In this document: piece by piece, positions 24,182 through 37,154 of the stretch | Position numbering within the stretch: position 1 is the first letter of the stretch | Layout of the letters: each line of letters begins with the position of its first letter | Source: Enterococcus asini ATCC 700915 | Lineage (GTDB): Bacteria; Bacillota; Bacilli; Lactobacillales; Enterococcaceae | Assembly: GCF_000407365.1 (NCBI RefSeq) | Contig: NZ_ASVU01000001.1 | Span: forward strand, 1,893,501-1,957,500 | Direction of reading: 5' to 3' | Length of the DNA: 64,000 nucleotides | Notes under the pieces: model-generated | What the model was told of the DNA's origin: nothing | The model's database searches: none | Seen by the model: only the letters and a program-made list of their open reading frames with translations | Translations under genes and position numbers: made by a program

Positions 24182-26095
24182 TTATTTTGCAATTAATGGT
24201 TTTTTCAACAGTCCGAAGATGACGCCGGAAATCACGGCACCTAAGGCAATAACCAATAAGTAAACTAGTGGGCTACTTACCAATGGAATTACGAAAATTC
24301 CACCGTGAGGAGCCATTAAGCGAATGCTCAGTGCGCCGACGAAACCACCGGTAACAGCAGAACCAATCATAAAGCTTGGGATGGCCCGCAATGGATCAGA
24401 AGCAGCAAATGGAATCGCGCCTTCCGTAACGAAGGAAAGCCCCATGATGATATTGGTCAAACCAGCATCTTGTTGTTCTTTGTCAAATTTATTCTTAAAG
24501 AGGCGCGTTGCTAAGAAGATTGCCAAAGGTGGTACCATCCCACCGGCCATTACGGCAGCCATCACGATTGAACCGCCTTCTGCAACAGTTGTAGCCAAGG
24601 TTGCTGTACCAAAGACGTAAGCCGCTTTGTTAATTGGCCCACCTAAATCGGCTGCCATCATAGCTGCTAATAAGGCTCCTAAAACGGCGGCATTGGCACC
24701 GCCTAAGCTGTTCAAGAAATCGTTAAGCGCGGAGTTGATTGCACTCATTGGGATGTTGATCAAGAGCATTAAGAACCCAGTAATCAAAAGACCGAAGAAT
24801 GGATAGAAGAGGATGGCTTTGATGCCTTCCAGTGATTTTGGCAAGTTGCTGAAGAGTTTCTTCAAGAAGATGATGACGTAACCAGCTAGAAAACCACCGA
24901 TTAAAGCACCTAAGAAACCGGCCCCGCCACTACTTGCCAAAGCACCAGCAGCAAAACCAACTACTAAACCAGGACGATCAGCGATACTTGATGCGATAAA
25001 TCCAGCCAAGACCGGCAACATAAAGCCAAAAGCAGCACTTCCGATTTGGTTAAACCACGCAGCCGGTTCATTGAAGCTACCTAAACTACTTAACTGATCT
25101 TGGGGAACGCCCATGAAGTTGTCGATCATAAAGGAGATTGCAATCATGATTCCGCCGGCCACCACAAATGGCAACATGTGGGAAACCCCATTCATCAAGT
25201 CCTTGTAAATCCGTTGCCCGATTGTACCTTCAGCGGATTCTTCTCCGGCTGTAGTAGCGCTACTACCATCCCCGTGGAAAATCGGTGCTTTGCCACTTAC
25301 GGCTTCGTTAATTAGTTCTTCTGGTTTACGGATACCATCGGAAACCGGCCGATTGACTAATGGTTTGCCATCGAAACGGTTCATTTCGACTTTTTTATCG
25401 GCGGCAACGATTACACCGCTCGCTTTTGCGATATCTTCGGCAGTCAAGCGATTTTTAATGCCTTCTGAGCCATTGGTTTCGACTTTAATGGTTACCCCCA
25501 TGGCTTTGGCTTGTTTTTTCAAAGCGTCTTCGGCCATATAAGTGTGGGCGATGCCGGTAGGACAAGCGGTCACGGCGACGACAAAAGGTTGCTCACTCGC
25601 AGTGGTCTCAGCATTTGCGGCAGTCTCTTCCGCTTCTTTAGCAGCTTCTGCTGTTTGGAAGAGTTGTTGCACTTCTGTTGGGGTTTGGGCATTTTTTAAT
25701 TTGGCAACAAAGTCTGGATCAATCAATAAGCGAGAAAGTGCGGCTAAGGCTTCTAAGTGTGTTTGGTTCGCGCCTTCTGGGGCCGCAATCATAAAGAATA
25801 AGTACGTAGGTTGACCGTCTAGTGCTTGATAATCCAAACCATTTTTACTTTTGGCGAATAAAACCGTAGCTTCTTTAACCGCTGCATTTTTGGCATGGGG
25901 CATGGCAATCCCATCCCCTAAGCCAGTCGAGGTTTGAGCTTCCCGGGCCAAGATGCCGTCTTTAAAGACCTTTTGATCGGTAATGCGACCGATATCGTAC
26001 AGCTTTTGGACCATTTCATCGATGGCTCCGGCTTTGTCAGTGGCAGCTAGATCCATAATCATGGCGTCTTTAATCAGTAGTTCATTGATTTTCAT
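24182..26095 (-). CDS. fruA: Fructose PTS transporter EIIABC
   Basis: Imports fructose and phosphorylates it to fructose-1-phosphate. The 637 residues read in order: EIIA (about 1-150, phospho-His67 in GIAMPHAKN), an Ala/Glu linker, EIIB (about 170-270, phospho-Cys178 in TACPTGIAHTYMAE) and EIIC (about 300-637, with some eight membrane helices). All active residues are present. It is the last gene of a fruR-fruK-fruA operon, 18 nt after fruK, with a shared terminator. Confidence 0.95.
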   Translation of the reverse strand: MKINELLIKDAMIMDLAATDKAGAIDEMVQKLYDIGRITDQKVFKDGILAREAQTSTGLGDGIAMPHAKNAAVKEATVLFAKSKNGLDYQALDGQPTYLFFMIAAPEGANQTHLEALAALSRLLIDPDFVAKLKNAQTPTEVQQLFQTAEAAKEAEETAANAETTASEQPFVVAVTACPTGIAHTYMAEDALKKQAKAMGVTIKVETNGSEGIKNRLTAEDIAKASGVIVAADKKVEMNRFDGKPLVNRPVSDGIRKPEELINEAVSGKAPIFHGDGSSATTAGEESAEGTIGQRIYKDLMNGVSHMLPFVVAGGIMIAISFMIDNFMGVPQDQLSSLGSFNEPAAWFNQIGSAAFGFMLPVLAGFIASSIADRPGLVVGFAAGALASSGGAGFLGALIGGFLAGYVIIFLKKLFSNLPKSLEGIKAILFYPFFGLLITGFLMLLINIPMSAINSALNDFLNSLGGANAAVLGALLAAMMAADLGGPINKAAYVFGTATLATTVAEGGSIVMAAVMAGGMVPPLAIFLATRLFKNKFDKEQQDAGLTNIIMGLSFVTEGAIPFAASDPLRAIPSFMIGSAVTGGFVGALSIRLMAPHGGIFVIPLVSSPLVYLLVIALGAVISGVIFGLLKKPLIAK

Positions 26096-26113
26096 TTTTA
26101 CGTCCTCCCTTGA

Positions 26114-27031
26114 TTACTCCTGTATTTTTTTTATTTCAACTTCCGGTAGTAAAGCATCGATCATTTCCCGACTCGCTAAGTCGTCTGAAAAAGCTGTGCC
26201 ACTGCCGCAAGCTACTCCCCAACGAAAGGCTTCTAGTGGATCTTTGGTCTTGGCATATCCGCCCACAAAACCGGCAATCATGGAATCTCCCGCACCTACG
26301 GAATTCTTGACTGGACGTTTCAAAACATTGGACTGATAAACCCCATCCGGTGTGAAAAGAAGTGCGCCGTCCCCAGCCATGGAGATTAGCACGTAACGAG
26401 GGCCTTGTTCTAGCATTTTTTTGCCGTAAGGAATGATGTCATTGACCGTGTCCAACGTTACGCCGTATAAAGCACCAAGTTCATGATTGTTTGGCTTGAT
26501 CAAAAGGGGAGCTTGGTCTAAAGCTTCTTCCAAGTCCTTACCGGTGGTATCGATGACGAATTCTGCGTCTTTGTCTTTGATGATTTGAATCAATTCTTGA
26601 TAAAACCCTTTGCGCAAACTAGCCGGAGCACTGCCGGAAAAAATCACAATATCGCCTTGTTCCACTTTGCTGAGGGTTTGTTTTAAAGCTTGGATTTCTT
26701 CATTGGTAATCTGTGGGCCGGCCCCGTTGATTTCCGTTTCCTCTTGGGATTTTAGCTTGATATTGATCCGGCTGTCTTCTTTTATTTGGGTAAAATCACA
26801 AGCAAGACCTTCTTTAACCAAAGCATTTTGGATAAAGTTTCCGGTAAAGCCCCCAAGAAAGCCCAGGGCACTAGACGGAGTGTCGAGACGTTTTAAGATG
26901 CGAGAAACGTTGATACCCTTGCCCCCGGGAAATTTAAAGTCTTTGGTCATGCGATTCACTGTTCCCGGCTGAAAATCCGCCACGTGGACGATATAGTCAA
27001 TGGATGGGTTAAGTGTCACAGTATAAATCAT
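26114..27031 (-). CDS. fruK: 1-phosphofructokinase
   Basis: PfkB-family kinase turning fructose-1-P into fructose-1,6-bisphosphate. The 305 residues include the N-terminal TVTLNPSIDYIV, the substrate/ATP motif GGKGINVSRIL and the C-terminal NSVGAGDSMIAGF with the catalytic Asp. Its ATG overlaps the stop of fruR by 4 nt (ATGA), so translation is coupled. Confidence 0.93.
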   Translation of the reverse strand: MIYTVTLNPSIDYIVHVADFQPGTVNRMTKDFKFPGGKGINVSRILKRLDTPSSALGFLGGFTGNFIQNALVKEGLACDFTQIKEDSRINIKLKSQEETEINGAGPQITNEEIQALKQTLSKVEQGDIVIFSGSAPASLRKGFYQELIQIIKDKDAEFVIDTTGKDLEEALDQAPLLIKPNNHELGALYGVTLDTVNDIIPYGKKMLEQGPRYVLISMAGDGALLFTPDGVYQSNVLKRPVKNSVGAGDSMIAGFVGGYAKTKDPLEAFRWGVACGSGTAFSDDLASREMIDALLPEVEIKKIQE

Positions 27032-27783
27032 AAGGATGCCTCCAGTATTGTTGTTTTGCTTTGGTATTCACTGAGATTATCCAGCTCTAGGGGTGAGGTG
27101 ATAATGGTCACATCTGCCAAATTTGCGAAATGGGTGAAAGTTACTTGACCGAATTTGGATGAATCAGCCAGAATGTAGGCAACCTCCCCATGGGCAATCG
27201 CTTGGTGTTTCAAAGAGGCTTCTTCTGGATCCGGTGTGGTAATGCCGGCTGCAAGATCGATGCCGTTGGTGCCTAAGAAAACCTTCGTAAAGCGATAGTG
27301 GCTGAGCTGCTCAATCGCTGTATAACCTAAAGTTGCTTGAGTGGACAATTTGATTTTGCCCCCAAGGATGATGGTTTGAATGCCGCGATCAATTAAGCGT
27401 GCGGCGTGTTGCACGGAATTGGTCACTACTTGGATGTTTTGATCCGTGGGCAAAAAGTCGATTAAGGCCAATGTGCTCGAGCCGGCATCCAAATAAAGGA
27501 CGTCTTCTGGCGCGATTTGCTGGCTGGCCAGGCGGGCAACGGCTTGTTTTTCCAATGTATGCACAGTGGTTTTTTGTTGCATGTCCGCTTCTTGTAATAA
27601 GTGACTGTTTTTTTGCGCGCCGCCGTGGATGCGTTTGAGCAATCCCTGATCTTCTAAATCTTGTAAATCCCGGCGAATCGTGGACTCAGATGCTTGTAGT
27701 AGCTTGGTGAGTTCGTGAAGTTTGACGATGTTGTTTTGTTGCACCAGTTGAATGATTCGTTGCTGTCTTTCTTCTGTAAGCAT
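27028..27783 (-). CDS. fruR: DeoR-family repressor of the fructose operon
   Basis: A 251-residue regulator. The N-terminal winged helix (LHELTKLLQASESTIRRDLQDLEDQGLLKRIHGGA) is followed by a sugar-phosphate isomerase-like sensor domain (LYLDAGSSTLALIDFL; GVNGIDL-like LGTNGIDLAAG) expected to bind a fructose phosphate. I chose ATG 27783 because GGGAGG lies just upstream; the opening to 27858 crosses the promoter. It is the first gene of the operon, so it is autoregulated if the repeats upstream are its operators. Confidence 0.9.
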   Translation of the reverse strand: MLTEERQQRIIQLVQQNNIVKLHELTKLLQASESTIRRDLQDLEDQGLLKRIHGGAQKNSHLLQEADMQQKTTVHTLEKQAVARLASQQIAPEDVLYLDAGSSTLALIDFLPTDQNIQVVTNSVQHAARLIDRGIQTIILGGKIKLSTQATLGYTAIEQLSHYRFTKVFLGTNGIDLAAGITTPDPEEASLKHQAIAHGEVAYILADSSKFGQVTFTHFANLADVTIITSPLELDNLSEYQSKTTILEASL

Positions 27784-27805
27784 TTTCAAACCTCCCTTCG
27801 CCAGT

Positions 27806-27857
27806 ATAATAGCATGAAAAGCGATTACAATCAACAGAAAACAATCAAAAACAATCA
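27806..27857 (-). promoter_or_regulatory. fru operon promoter with tandem TGATTGT operators
   Basis: Minus-strand TTGATT (27829-27834), a 17-nt spacer and TATTAT (27806-27811) with an upstream TGC. Three direct copies of TGATTGT lie at 27827-27833, 27841-27847 and 27851-27857, the first overlapping the -35. Tandem short repeats of this kind are typical DeoR-family operators. Confidence 0.6.
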
Positions 27858-27993
27858 CGAACGGTCAATTAACCGAGATAACCTGCCTTATTTGAAAAGT
27901 TTGGCCTCAAAAGAGGCCCAGAATTGCAACTTGGAGTGATTTTTGGCTTAATTATAGGTAGTAGTAAAAATTTTCAGAAAAGAGGGATGGAAA

Positions 27994-29508
27994 ATGGAGA
28001 ATATCACATTGCTACAAGCTTTTCAGTGGGAACTACCTGCCGATCATAGCCACTGGCGTAGACTGCAGCAGATGGCAGAAGAGTTTGCTTTTCTGGGAAT
28101 TACGGGACTGTGGCTGCCTCCTGCATCAAAAGGGGCGGCCGGGGCACAAGACGTGGGATATGGCACCTATGATTTATACGATTTAGGTGAGTTTAATCAA
28201 AAGGACACGATTCCCACAAAATACGGAACCAAAGAAGAATACATCCAAATGATCAAAAAGATGCATGAAGTCGGACTGAAAGTGTATGCCGATATCGTCT
28301 TTAACCACTTTATGGGAGCCGATGAGACCGAGGATGTTCCCGCAATCAAATACAGCTGGGAAAATCGTGAAGAAGCCATTAGTGAAGAAGAAGTGATTTC
28401 TGCTTGGACTAAGTTCACTTTTCCCGGCCGTGGTGGGCAGTACAATGACTACCAGTGGCATTGGCAAAATTTTTCCGGTGTCGATTATGATGCTAGAAGA
28501 AAGGACCACGGGATTTTTAACTTTGCCGGTAAGGGGTGGGAAAAAGATGTGGACTCGGAAAATGGCAATTACGACTACTTAATGGGCTGTGATTTGGATA
28601 TGGAAAATCCGGAGACTGTGGCGCAGTTGGATCGTTGGGGTCAGTGGTTTATGGCCCAGACCAAGGTGGATGGATTTCGATTAGACGTCGTGAAGCACAT
28701 TGACTTTCAGTATTACATTGATTGGTTGCTCCATCGGCGAGAGGAAAAAGGGGCTCCCATGTTTGTGGTGGGGGAATACTGGGCGGATGAAGTGGAAAAG
28801 TTGGAGCATTATTTGGATACTTCTGGGAATTTGATTTTTTTGTTCGATGTTCCATTACACTTTAACTTTTTTGAAGCTAGCTCCAGTATGGGAAGCTTTG
28901 ATATGCGACGGATTTTTGATCAGACGCTTTTGAGTACCCGACCGGATTATGCGGTGACTTTTGTGGACAATCACGATACGCAAAAGGGACAGAGTTTAGA
29001 GTCCTGGATCGAAGGCTGGTTTAAAGTCCATGCTTATGCATTGATTTTACTACGCAAAGAAGGGGTACCAACGATTTTCTGGGGGGACTTGTACGGCATT
29101 CCTACCCAAGGCGTCGATCCTGTTGGGCAAGAATTACTGACCTTACTTTTATTGCAAAAGCACTTAGCTTACGGCAATCAAGTGGATTATTTTGACCATG
29201 AAGATCGCATTGGCTGGACCCGTACCGGAGACTTTGACCATCCTTTATCCGGCTATGCCGTGGTGATGACCAATGCCACTGGCGGTAGTGTGGCAATGAC
29301 GATTAGTGCGTTACATGGGGGAAAAACCTTCGTGGACGCCATGGGCAATCACCAGGAAAAAGTCATCTTGGATAAAGACGGTGGTGGTGTCTTCCCAGTG
29401 GCTGACGGGCAGATTGCGGTTTACGTTAACGAGGAAATCTTGCCGATTATCAAAAAAGGCCAAGATTTTCTAAAGCTCCTTCAAGGAAAGCGCAGTGAGC
29501 AGAATTGA
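27994..29508 (+). CDS. Cytoplasmic alpha-amylase (GH13)
   Basis: Hydrolyses alpha-1,4 glucans. The 504 residues have no signal peptide, so it acts on internal glycogen or imported maltodextrins. The (beta/alpha)8 barrel carries ADIVFNH, catalytic nucleophile Asp231 (GFRLDVVKH), acid Glu261 (VVGEYW) and Asp328 (VDNHDTQ). It resembles the GH13_5 group of liquefying-type amylases. AAAGAGGGATGG precedes the ATG. It stands alone between the fru operon and a terminator. Confidence 0.93.
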   Translation: MENITLLQAFQWELPADHSHWRRLQQMAEEFAFLGITGLWLPPASKGAAGAQDVGYGTYDLYDLGEFNQKDTIPTKYGTKEEYIQMIKKMHEVGLKVYADIVFNHFMGADETEDVPAIKYSWENREEAISEEEVISAWTKFTFPGRGGQYNDYQWHWQNFSGVDYDARRKDHGIFNFAGKGWEKDVDSENGNYDYLMGCDLDMENPETVAQLDRWGQWFMAQTKVDGFRLDVVKHIDFQYYIDWLLHRREEKGAPMFVVGEYWADEVEKLEHYLDTSGNLIFLFDVPLHFNFFEASSSMGSFDMRRIFDQTLLSTRPDYAVTFVDNHDTQKGQSLESWIEGWFKVHAYALILLRKEGVPTIFWGDLYGIPTQGVDPVGQELLTLLLLQKHLAYGNQVDYFDHEDRIGWTRTGDFDHPLSGYAVVMTNATGGSVAMTISALHGGKTFVDAMGNHQEKVILDKDGGGVFPVADGQIAVYVNEEILPIIKKGQDFLKLLQGKRSEQN

Positions 29509-29517
29509 TTATTTACT

Positions 29518-29572
29518 AACCAAAAGCCCCCTTTGCCAGAGGATCATCCTCTGGCAAAGGGGGCTTTTGGTT
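29518..29572. terminator. 55-nt perfect palindrome, bidirectional terminator
   Basis: Two 27-nt arms, AACCAAAAGCCCCC... and its exact complement, surround one base. The right end touches the stop codon of the convergent ClC gene. T-rich tracts within and after each arm suit both directions. Confidence 0.85.
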
Positions 29573-31095
29573 TATTTGGCGATTTGTTGGATGTGTCTAA
29601 AGACTTCTCCGGCATGGCGATTGTCGGTGAGGATGTGTAAGGTATCCCCCATGCGGACGATCGTGTCTCCGTGAATCAATAATTCTTGTTCCCCCCGAGT
29701 AAGAGAGGTTAACAGGCAGCGCTCCGGCCAGTTGATATCCCGAACCATGGCACCATCTAAGGGGCTGTCCGCAAAGACTGGAAATTCCAAAACGACTTTC
29801 TTACTTTGGAGTTTCACCGGTTTTTGCTGTAGTAGGCGAGCGAGTAAAGAGTCGTAAATCGGTGCACCCCCAAGTAAATCCACCACTAAGTAAGCAATCA
29901 ATGCAACCACTCCTAAAGGCATCAAGTGTTGTAAGGAGCCTACCATTTCCGTGACCAAAATAATCGCCGTTAAGGGAGCTTTCCCAATCGCCGCAAAGTA
30001 ACCTGCCATAGCGATAATCACGAAGTTTTTTACATAGATGAGATCCATGCCGAAAAACGCCACGGAAATCATGCCAAAGATTGCACCGATAATCGCCCCT
30101 AATGAAAGGATAGGTAGGAAAATACCCCCAGGTAAAGAAGCCCCATAGGAGATCATAGAAAAGACAAAGCGTAGCGCAAACAAAAAGAGGAGTGTGGCCA
30201 AAGGTGGAATGGCTTCCCCGAAAGCGACCACTAACTGATTGCCACCCCCTAAAGTTGTGGGCCAGAAATAACCGATGGGAATCACGAGCAAAAAGGGTAC
30301 TAGGCCGTAAAATTGCTCCGGAATCGGCAAGAGATGATACCAATCCGCCATCTTTAAAAGAATGACTTGATAAAAGCGACCTAAGACGCCTAAAAGAACC
30401 CCTAAAATCAATAGAAGTCCGTAATAATGAAGGGGTAAGGATTGAATTTGCCCCATGTGAAGCACAGGTTTTAACCCAAAAATACTTAAGGAAACGAAAT
30501 TTGCTACGATGGCTGAGGTAAAAGAAGTCAGCCAAACCAAAGGAGAAAAATTATGATGAACCTCTTCCACGACAAAAAGCAAACCGGCAATCGGCGCATT
30601 AAAAGCTGCGGCTAGACCGGCACTGGCTCCGCTGGAAAGTAAAATCTTCGTGTCAGAAGAATTGGCCTTGATTTTTTCCCCTAGTCCTTGGGCTACGGCA
30701 GCCCCTAATTGAATCGAAGGACCTTCCCGACCTAAGAACAGGCCTAAGCCCACGCTGATAACGCCACCGACGAATTTCTTCCAGAGAACGGAAAACCAAT
30801 TTGTGGAGAGCTCATCTCGTAATTGGCCTTCGACTTGAGGAATTCCGCTGCCTTTGATATCCGAATCACTTTTGGCCAAAAAACCAACGAATAATGCTGC
30901 TACAAGACTCACGAAAAGCCAGAGGACTAACCAAGTCGGTTGGCTGTGAAATGCGTGGTAAGCACGTCCTACCAGGCCACTGAGTTTTTCGATAGCCAGA
31001 CGGAAGAGACTGACGACGATCCCACTGCCTATTCCTACGGCTGTTCCCAGTAAGAGATAGTGTCCCCTAGTTTTATCCAGATGTTGAATGTTCAT
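29572..31095 (-). CDS. ClC-family chloride/proton exchanger with TrkA-C domain
   Basis: A 507-residue membrane exchanger. It has the selectivity motifs GSGIP (82-86), GREGPS with gating Glu124, and GGIFLP near the pore, and a Glu in FVVEEVHH matching the proton-path Glu of exchangers. About 100 C-terminal residues form a TrkA-C-like ligand domain (VLEFPVFADSPLDGAMVRDINWP...HILTDNRHAGEVF). Probably involved in acid tolerance or anion balance. Confidence 0.9.
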   Translation of the reverse strand: MNIQHLDKTRGHYLLLGTAVGIGSGIVVSLFRLAIEKLSGLVGRAYHAFHSQPTWLVLWLFVSLVAALFVGFLAKSDSDIKGSGIPQVEGQLRDELSTNWFSVLWKKFVGGVISVGLGLFLGREGPSIQLGAAVAQGLGEKIKANSSDTKILLSSGASAGLAAAFNAPIAGLLFVVEEVHHNFSPLVWLTSFTSAIVANFVSLSIFGLKPVLHMGQIQSLPLHYYGLLLILGVLLGVLGRFYQVILLKMADWYHLLPIPEQFYGLVPFLLVIPIGYFWPTTLGGGNQLVVAFGEAIPPLATLLFLFALRFVFSMISYGASLPGGIFLPILSLGAIIGAIFGMISVAFFGMDLIYVKNFVIIAMAGYFAAIGKAPLTAIILVTEMVGSLQHLMPLGVVALIAYLVVDLLGGAPIYDSLLARLLQQKPVKLQSKKVVLEFPVFADSPLDGAMVRDINWPERCLLTSLTRGEQELLIHGDTIVRMGDTLHILTDNRHAGEVFRHIQQIAK

Positions 31096-31128
31096 TGTTT
31101 AACCACCTAAACTGCACCTTTTTTCTTT

Positions 31129-31157
31129 ACTGTAGCGATTTTTGATGAAGTTGACAA
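31129..31157 (-). promoter_or_regulatory. Promoter of the ClC exchanger gene
   Basis: Minus-strand TTGTCA (31152-31157), a 17-nt spacer and TACAGT (31129-31134), 33 nt before the start codon. Confidence 0.55.
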
Positions 31158-31242
31158 GGTCTATTGAAATTTTCCAAAAGGATTCCAGTATATTTTTCTT
31201 AACTTTTAGAGGCTAGCCGTTTAATCAAATGCGGGGTAATGC

Positions 31243-31300
31243 TATAATTGAAAGGATTGATTAACAAGAAAATCACCGACTGTGACGGTGGATTTTTGCG
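31243..31300 (+). promoter_or_regulatory. Extended -10 promoter and leader hairpin of pcrA
   Basis: TGC-TATAAT at 31240-31248 is a perfect extended -10. The leader of about 125 nt starts with an AAAATCACCG / CGGT(G)GATTTTT hairpin (31271-31298) that looks like a terminator, with more G-rich structure before the start codon. Its role is unknown. Confidence 0.45.
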
Positions 31301-31381
31301 CGACGAAAGCAAAGAGAACAGCTGCTAGCGGCTGGGACTTTTTGGGGAAAGCTAGTCGCTAATGGAGAAAGGAAGTTTTTC

Positions 31382-33625
31382 ATGAGAGCCAAAGAGCTAC
31401 TAAAAGGGATGAATCCTCGACAAGCAGAAGCGGTGCAGTTAACAGAAGGCCCACTTTTGATCATGGCAGGTGCCGGTAGTGGTAAGACTCGAGTCTTGAC
31501 CCATCGCATCGCGTATTTGATAGAAGAAAAAGGAGTCAATCCTTGGAATATTTTGGCAATCACCTTTACGAACAAAGCCGCCAAAGAAATGAAAGAACGG
31601 GTTATTAATTTGATGGAAGCCGGTGGAGAAGATGTGTGGATTTCCACATTTCACTCCATGTGTGTTCGGATTCTCCGTCGAGATGTGGATCATATTGGTT
31701 ATTCCAAAAACTTTACGATTATCGACAGTTCCGAGCAGCTGACTTTGATGAAACGAGTGGTCAAAGAACAAAACATCGACCCGAAAAAATACGATCCCCG
31801 TTCCATTTTAGGGGCGATTTCCAATGCGAAAAATGAACTCTTAACAGTAGCAGCATACAGTGCCAGACAAGGCAGTTTGTTTGAAGACATCGTGGCCCGC
31901 TGTTATGACTTGTATCAAAAAGAACTACGGCGCAATCAATGTCTGGATTTTGATGATTTGATCATGTTGACCATTCGCTTATTTCAGGACAATCCAGAGA
32001 TTTTGCAATACTATCAACGCAAATTTCACTACATTCATGTGGATGAATACCAAGATACTAACCACGCTCAATACACCTTGGTTAACCTTTTGGCAGCTGG
32101 TTTTCGCAATCTCTGTGTCGTGGGGGATGCGGATCAAAGTATTTACGGCTGGCGCGGGGCAGATATGCAAAATATCTTGGATTTCGAGAAAGACTATCCC
32201 GATGCCCAAACGATTTTGCTGGAACAAAACTACCGCTCCACGAAAAATATCTTGTCCGCGGCTAATCAGGTCATCGGCCACAATCAAAACCGCAAAGAGA
32301 AAAAACTTTGGACGGAAAATGACCAAGGAGACAAGATTACTTATTATCGCGGAGACAGTGAACGAGACGAAGGCCGCTTTATCGTTTCAGAGATTCAACG
32401 CTTGCAACGAGAACAACAGCGAAAATACGGCGACTTTGCCGTTTTGTACCGTACCAATGCCCAATCCCGGGTGGTGGAAGAAACGTTCCTAAAAGCCAAT
32501 ATTCCTTACAAAATGGTCGGAGGCCACAAGTTCTACGATCGGAAAGAAATTAAGGACATTTTGGCTTACTTGCAAGTCATCGCCAATCCGGCCGATTCCT
32601 TAAGCCTATTGCGAATCATCAATGTGCCTAAGCGCGGTGTCGGTGCCGGTTCCATTGAAAAACTGCAAAGTTTTGCCGCGCTCCATGACTTTTCATTATT
32701 AGAAGCCGGTCAAAACGTAGCCTTGTCTTCGTTAAAAGGCAAAGCAGCTACGGAAATTGAGAAATTAGCCCAAAGTTTGGCAGACTTTAACCAGATGATT
32801 CCTTACTTGTCCGTGACGGAATTAACCCGGGAAGTTTTGGAAAAGACCGGCTACGAAGACGAGTTAAAACGTCAGAACAATTTGGAATCCCAAAACCGTT
32901 TGGAAAACTTAGAAGAATTTCTTCCCGTAACCATGGAATTTGATAAGACTTATGAAGCACAATCGGAAGAAGAACAAGAAGCCCCAGAAGATAAATTGAC
33001 TATTTTCTTAAACGATTTGGCCTTATTATCCGATGTGGACAGTTACGAAGAAGAAGCCAGTGAAGTTACTTTGATGACCTTGCATGCTGCCAAGGGCCTA
33101 GAGTTTCCTGTAGTCTTTTTGGTGGGGATGGAAGAAGGCGTCTTTCCTTTGTCCCGGGCGATGATGGAAGAAGCGGAGTTAGAAGAAGAACGACGCCTGG
33201 CCTATGTGGGCATCACCCGAGCGGAAGAGGCTTTGTATTTAACCAATGCTCTATCTCGGACGCTTTACGGGAAGACCCAGTACAACCGCCCCTCTCGCTT
33301 TGTCAGTGAAATCGAAAGTGAACTCTTGCAAGGAAAAGGCAACGGAGCACCAGGAGAGAAAAAAGCGCCCGTGGCCACTTTTGCGCCAAAGGTCTTTAAA
33401 CCTCAGTACAAACAACCAGTAACCACGGGAGTGCCTGGGAAAAAAGAAACCTCTGCGGCAGGCGTCACCTGGAAAGTTGGCGACAAAGTCGAACACAAGA
33501 AATGGGGCCAAGGTACCGTGGTCCGTGTGGGGGGCAGTCAAAAAGACTTGGAGCTAGACGTGGCCTTTCCCTCTCAAGGGATCAAGCGTTTATTAGCCTC
33601 TTTTGCCCCGATTACTAAAGTATAG
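31382..33625 (+). CDS. pcrA: ATP-dependent DNA helicase PcrA
   Basis: SF1A 3'-5' helicase for repair, rolling-circle replication and clearing RNA polymerase. The 747 residues carry Walker A GAGSGKT (29-35 region), [10 protein letters not shown], Walker [38 protein letters not shown] and YVGITRA. The C-terminal Tudor-like domain ([18 protein letters not shown]...) is the known RNA-polymerase contact. AAAGGAAG precedes the ATG. It heads pcrA-ligA-camS, 15 nt before ligA. Confidence 0.96.
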   Translation: MRAKELLKGMNPRQAEAVQLTEGPLLIMAGAGSGKTRVLTHRIAYLIEEKGVNPWNILAITFTNKAAKEMKERVINLMEAGGEDVWISTFHSMCVRILRRDVDHIGYSKNFTIIDSSEQLTLMKRVVKEQNIDPKKYDPRSILGAISNAKNELLTVAAYSARQGSLFEDIVARCYDLYQKELRRNQCLDFDDLIMLTIRLFQDNPEILQYYQRKFHYIHVDEYQDTNHAQYTLVNLLAAGFRNLCVVGDADQSIYGWRGADMQNILDFEKDYPDAQTILLEQNYRSTKNILSAANQVIGHNQNRKEKKLWTENDQGDKITYYRGDSERDEGRFIVSEIQRLQREQQRKYGDFAVLYRTNAQSRVVEETFLKANIPYKMVGGHKFYDRKEIKDILAYLQVIANPADSLSLLRIINVPKRGVGAGSIEKLQSFAALHDFSLLEAGQNVALSSLKGKAATEIEKLAQSLADFNQMIPYLSVTELTREVLEKTGYEDELKRQNNLESQNRLENLEEFLPVTMEFDKTYEAQSEEEQEAPEDKLTIFLNDLALLSDVDSYEEEASEVTLMTLHAAKGLEFPVVFLVGMEEGVFPLSRAMMEEAELEEERRLAYVGITRAEEALYLTNALSRTLYGKTQYNRPSRFVSEIESELLQGKGNGAPGEKKAPVATFAPKVFKPQYKQPVTTGVPGKKETSAAGVTWKVGDKVEHKKWGQGTVVRVGGSQKDLELDVAFPSQGIKRLLASFAPITKV

Positions 33626-36749
<3,124 letters not shown>

Positions 36750-36753
36750 CTAC

Positions 36754-36782
36754 TTGAAAAATAAAGAAAATTATTTCATTAT
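36754..36782 (+). promoter_or_regulatory. Promoter of gatCAB
   Basis: TTGAAA (36754-36759), a 17-nt spacer and CATTAT (36777-36782), 67 nt before gatC. Confidence 0.45.
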
Positions 36783-36848
36783 AGAAAAGAATAAATCGTT
36801 TTTTCGGAAATGATTTTTGTTGAAAGACAGTCAGAAAGAGGGGACAAC

Positions 36849-37154
36849 ATGGCAATTAGTGAAGAACAAGTCAAACACGTTGCGAAATTGGCCAAGCTAT
36901 CATTTAACGATGAAGAGCGGCATGCGTTCACCGATCAATTAGGAAAGATTATTGATATGGTTGAATTACTGGAAGAAGTCGATACCACTGGAGTGCCCTT
37001 TACATCGAATGTTGTGGAAACAGTCAATGTCATGCGCCAAGATCGGGCGCAACCGGGGATGTCTCGGGATGAATTGATGAAAAATGTACCGGAAAAAGAA
37101 GATGGCTTCATTAAAGTACCAGCCATTATTGATAACGGGGAGGCTGGGGCATAA
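36849..37154 (+). CDS. gatC: Glutamyl/aspartyl-tRNA amidotransferase subunit C
   Basis: Small 101-residue scaffold subunit of GatCAB, which amidates Glu-tRNA(Gln) (and Asp-tRNA(Asn)). Family motifs [10 protein letters not shown] and [31 protein letters not shown] are present. The start is ATG 36849 after AGAGGGGAC; the opening to 36810 has no site. Its stop overlaps the gatA start (TAATG). Confidence 0.94.
   Translation: MAISEEQVKHVAKLAKLSFNDEERHAFTDQLGKIIDMVELLEEVDTTGVPFTSNVVETVNVMRQDRAQPGMSRDELMKNVPEKEDGFIKVPAIIDNGEAGA

Noticed and set aside
27827-27857. Repeated ACAATCA as a CRISPR-like array
   Set aside because: Repeats are 7 nt with 3-7 nt gaps and sit at a promoter; they fit operators. 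No CRISPR repeats or cas genes occur in the window.
29801-30535. 244-codon minus-strand frame inside the ClC gene
   Set aside because: Out-of-frame reading of the real gene; the ClC frame carries all conserved motifs.
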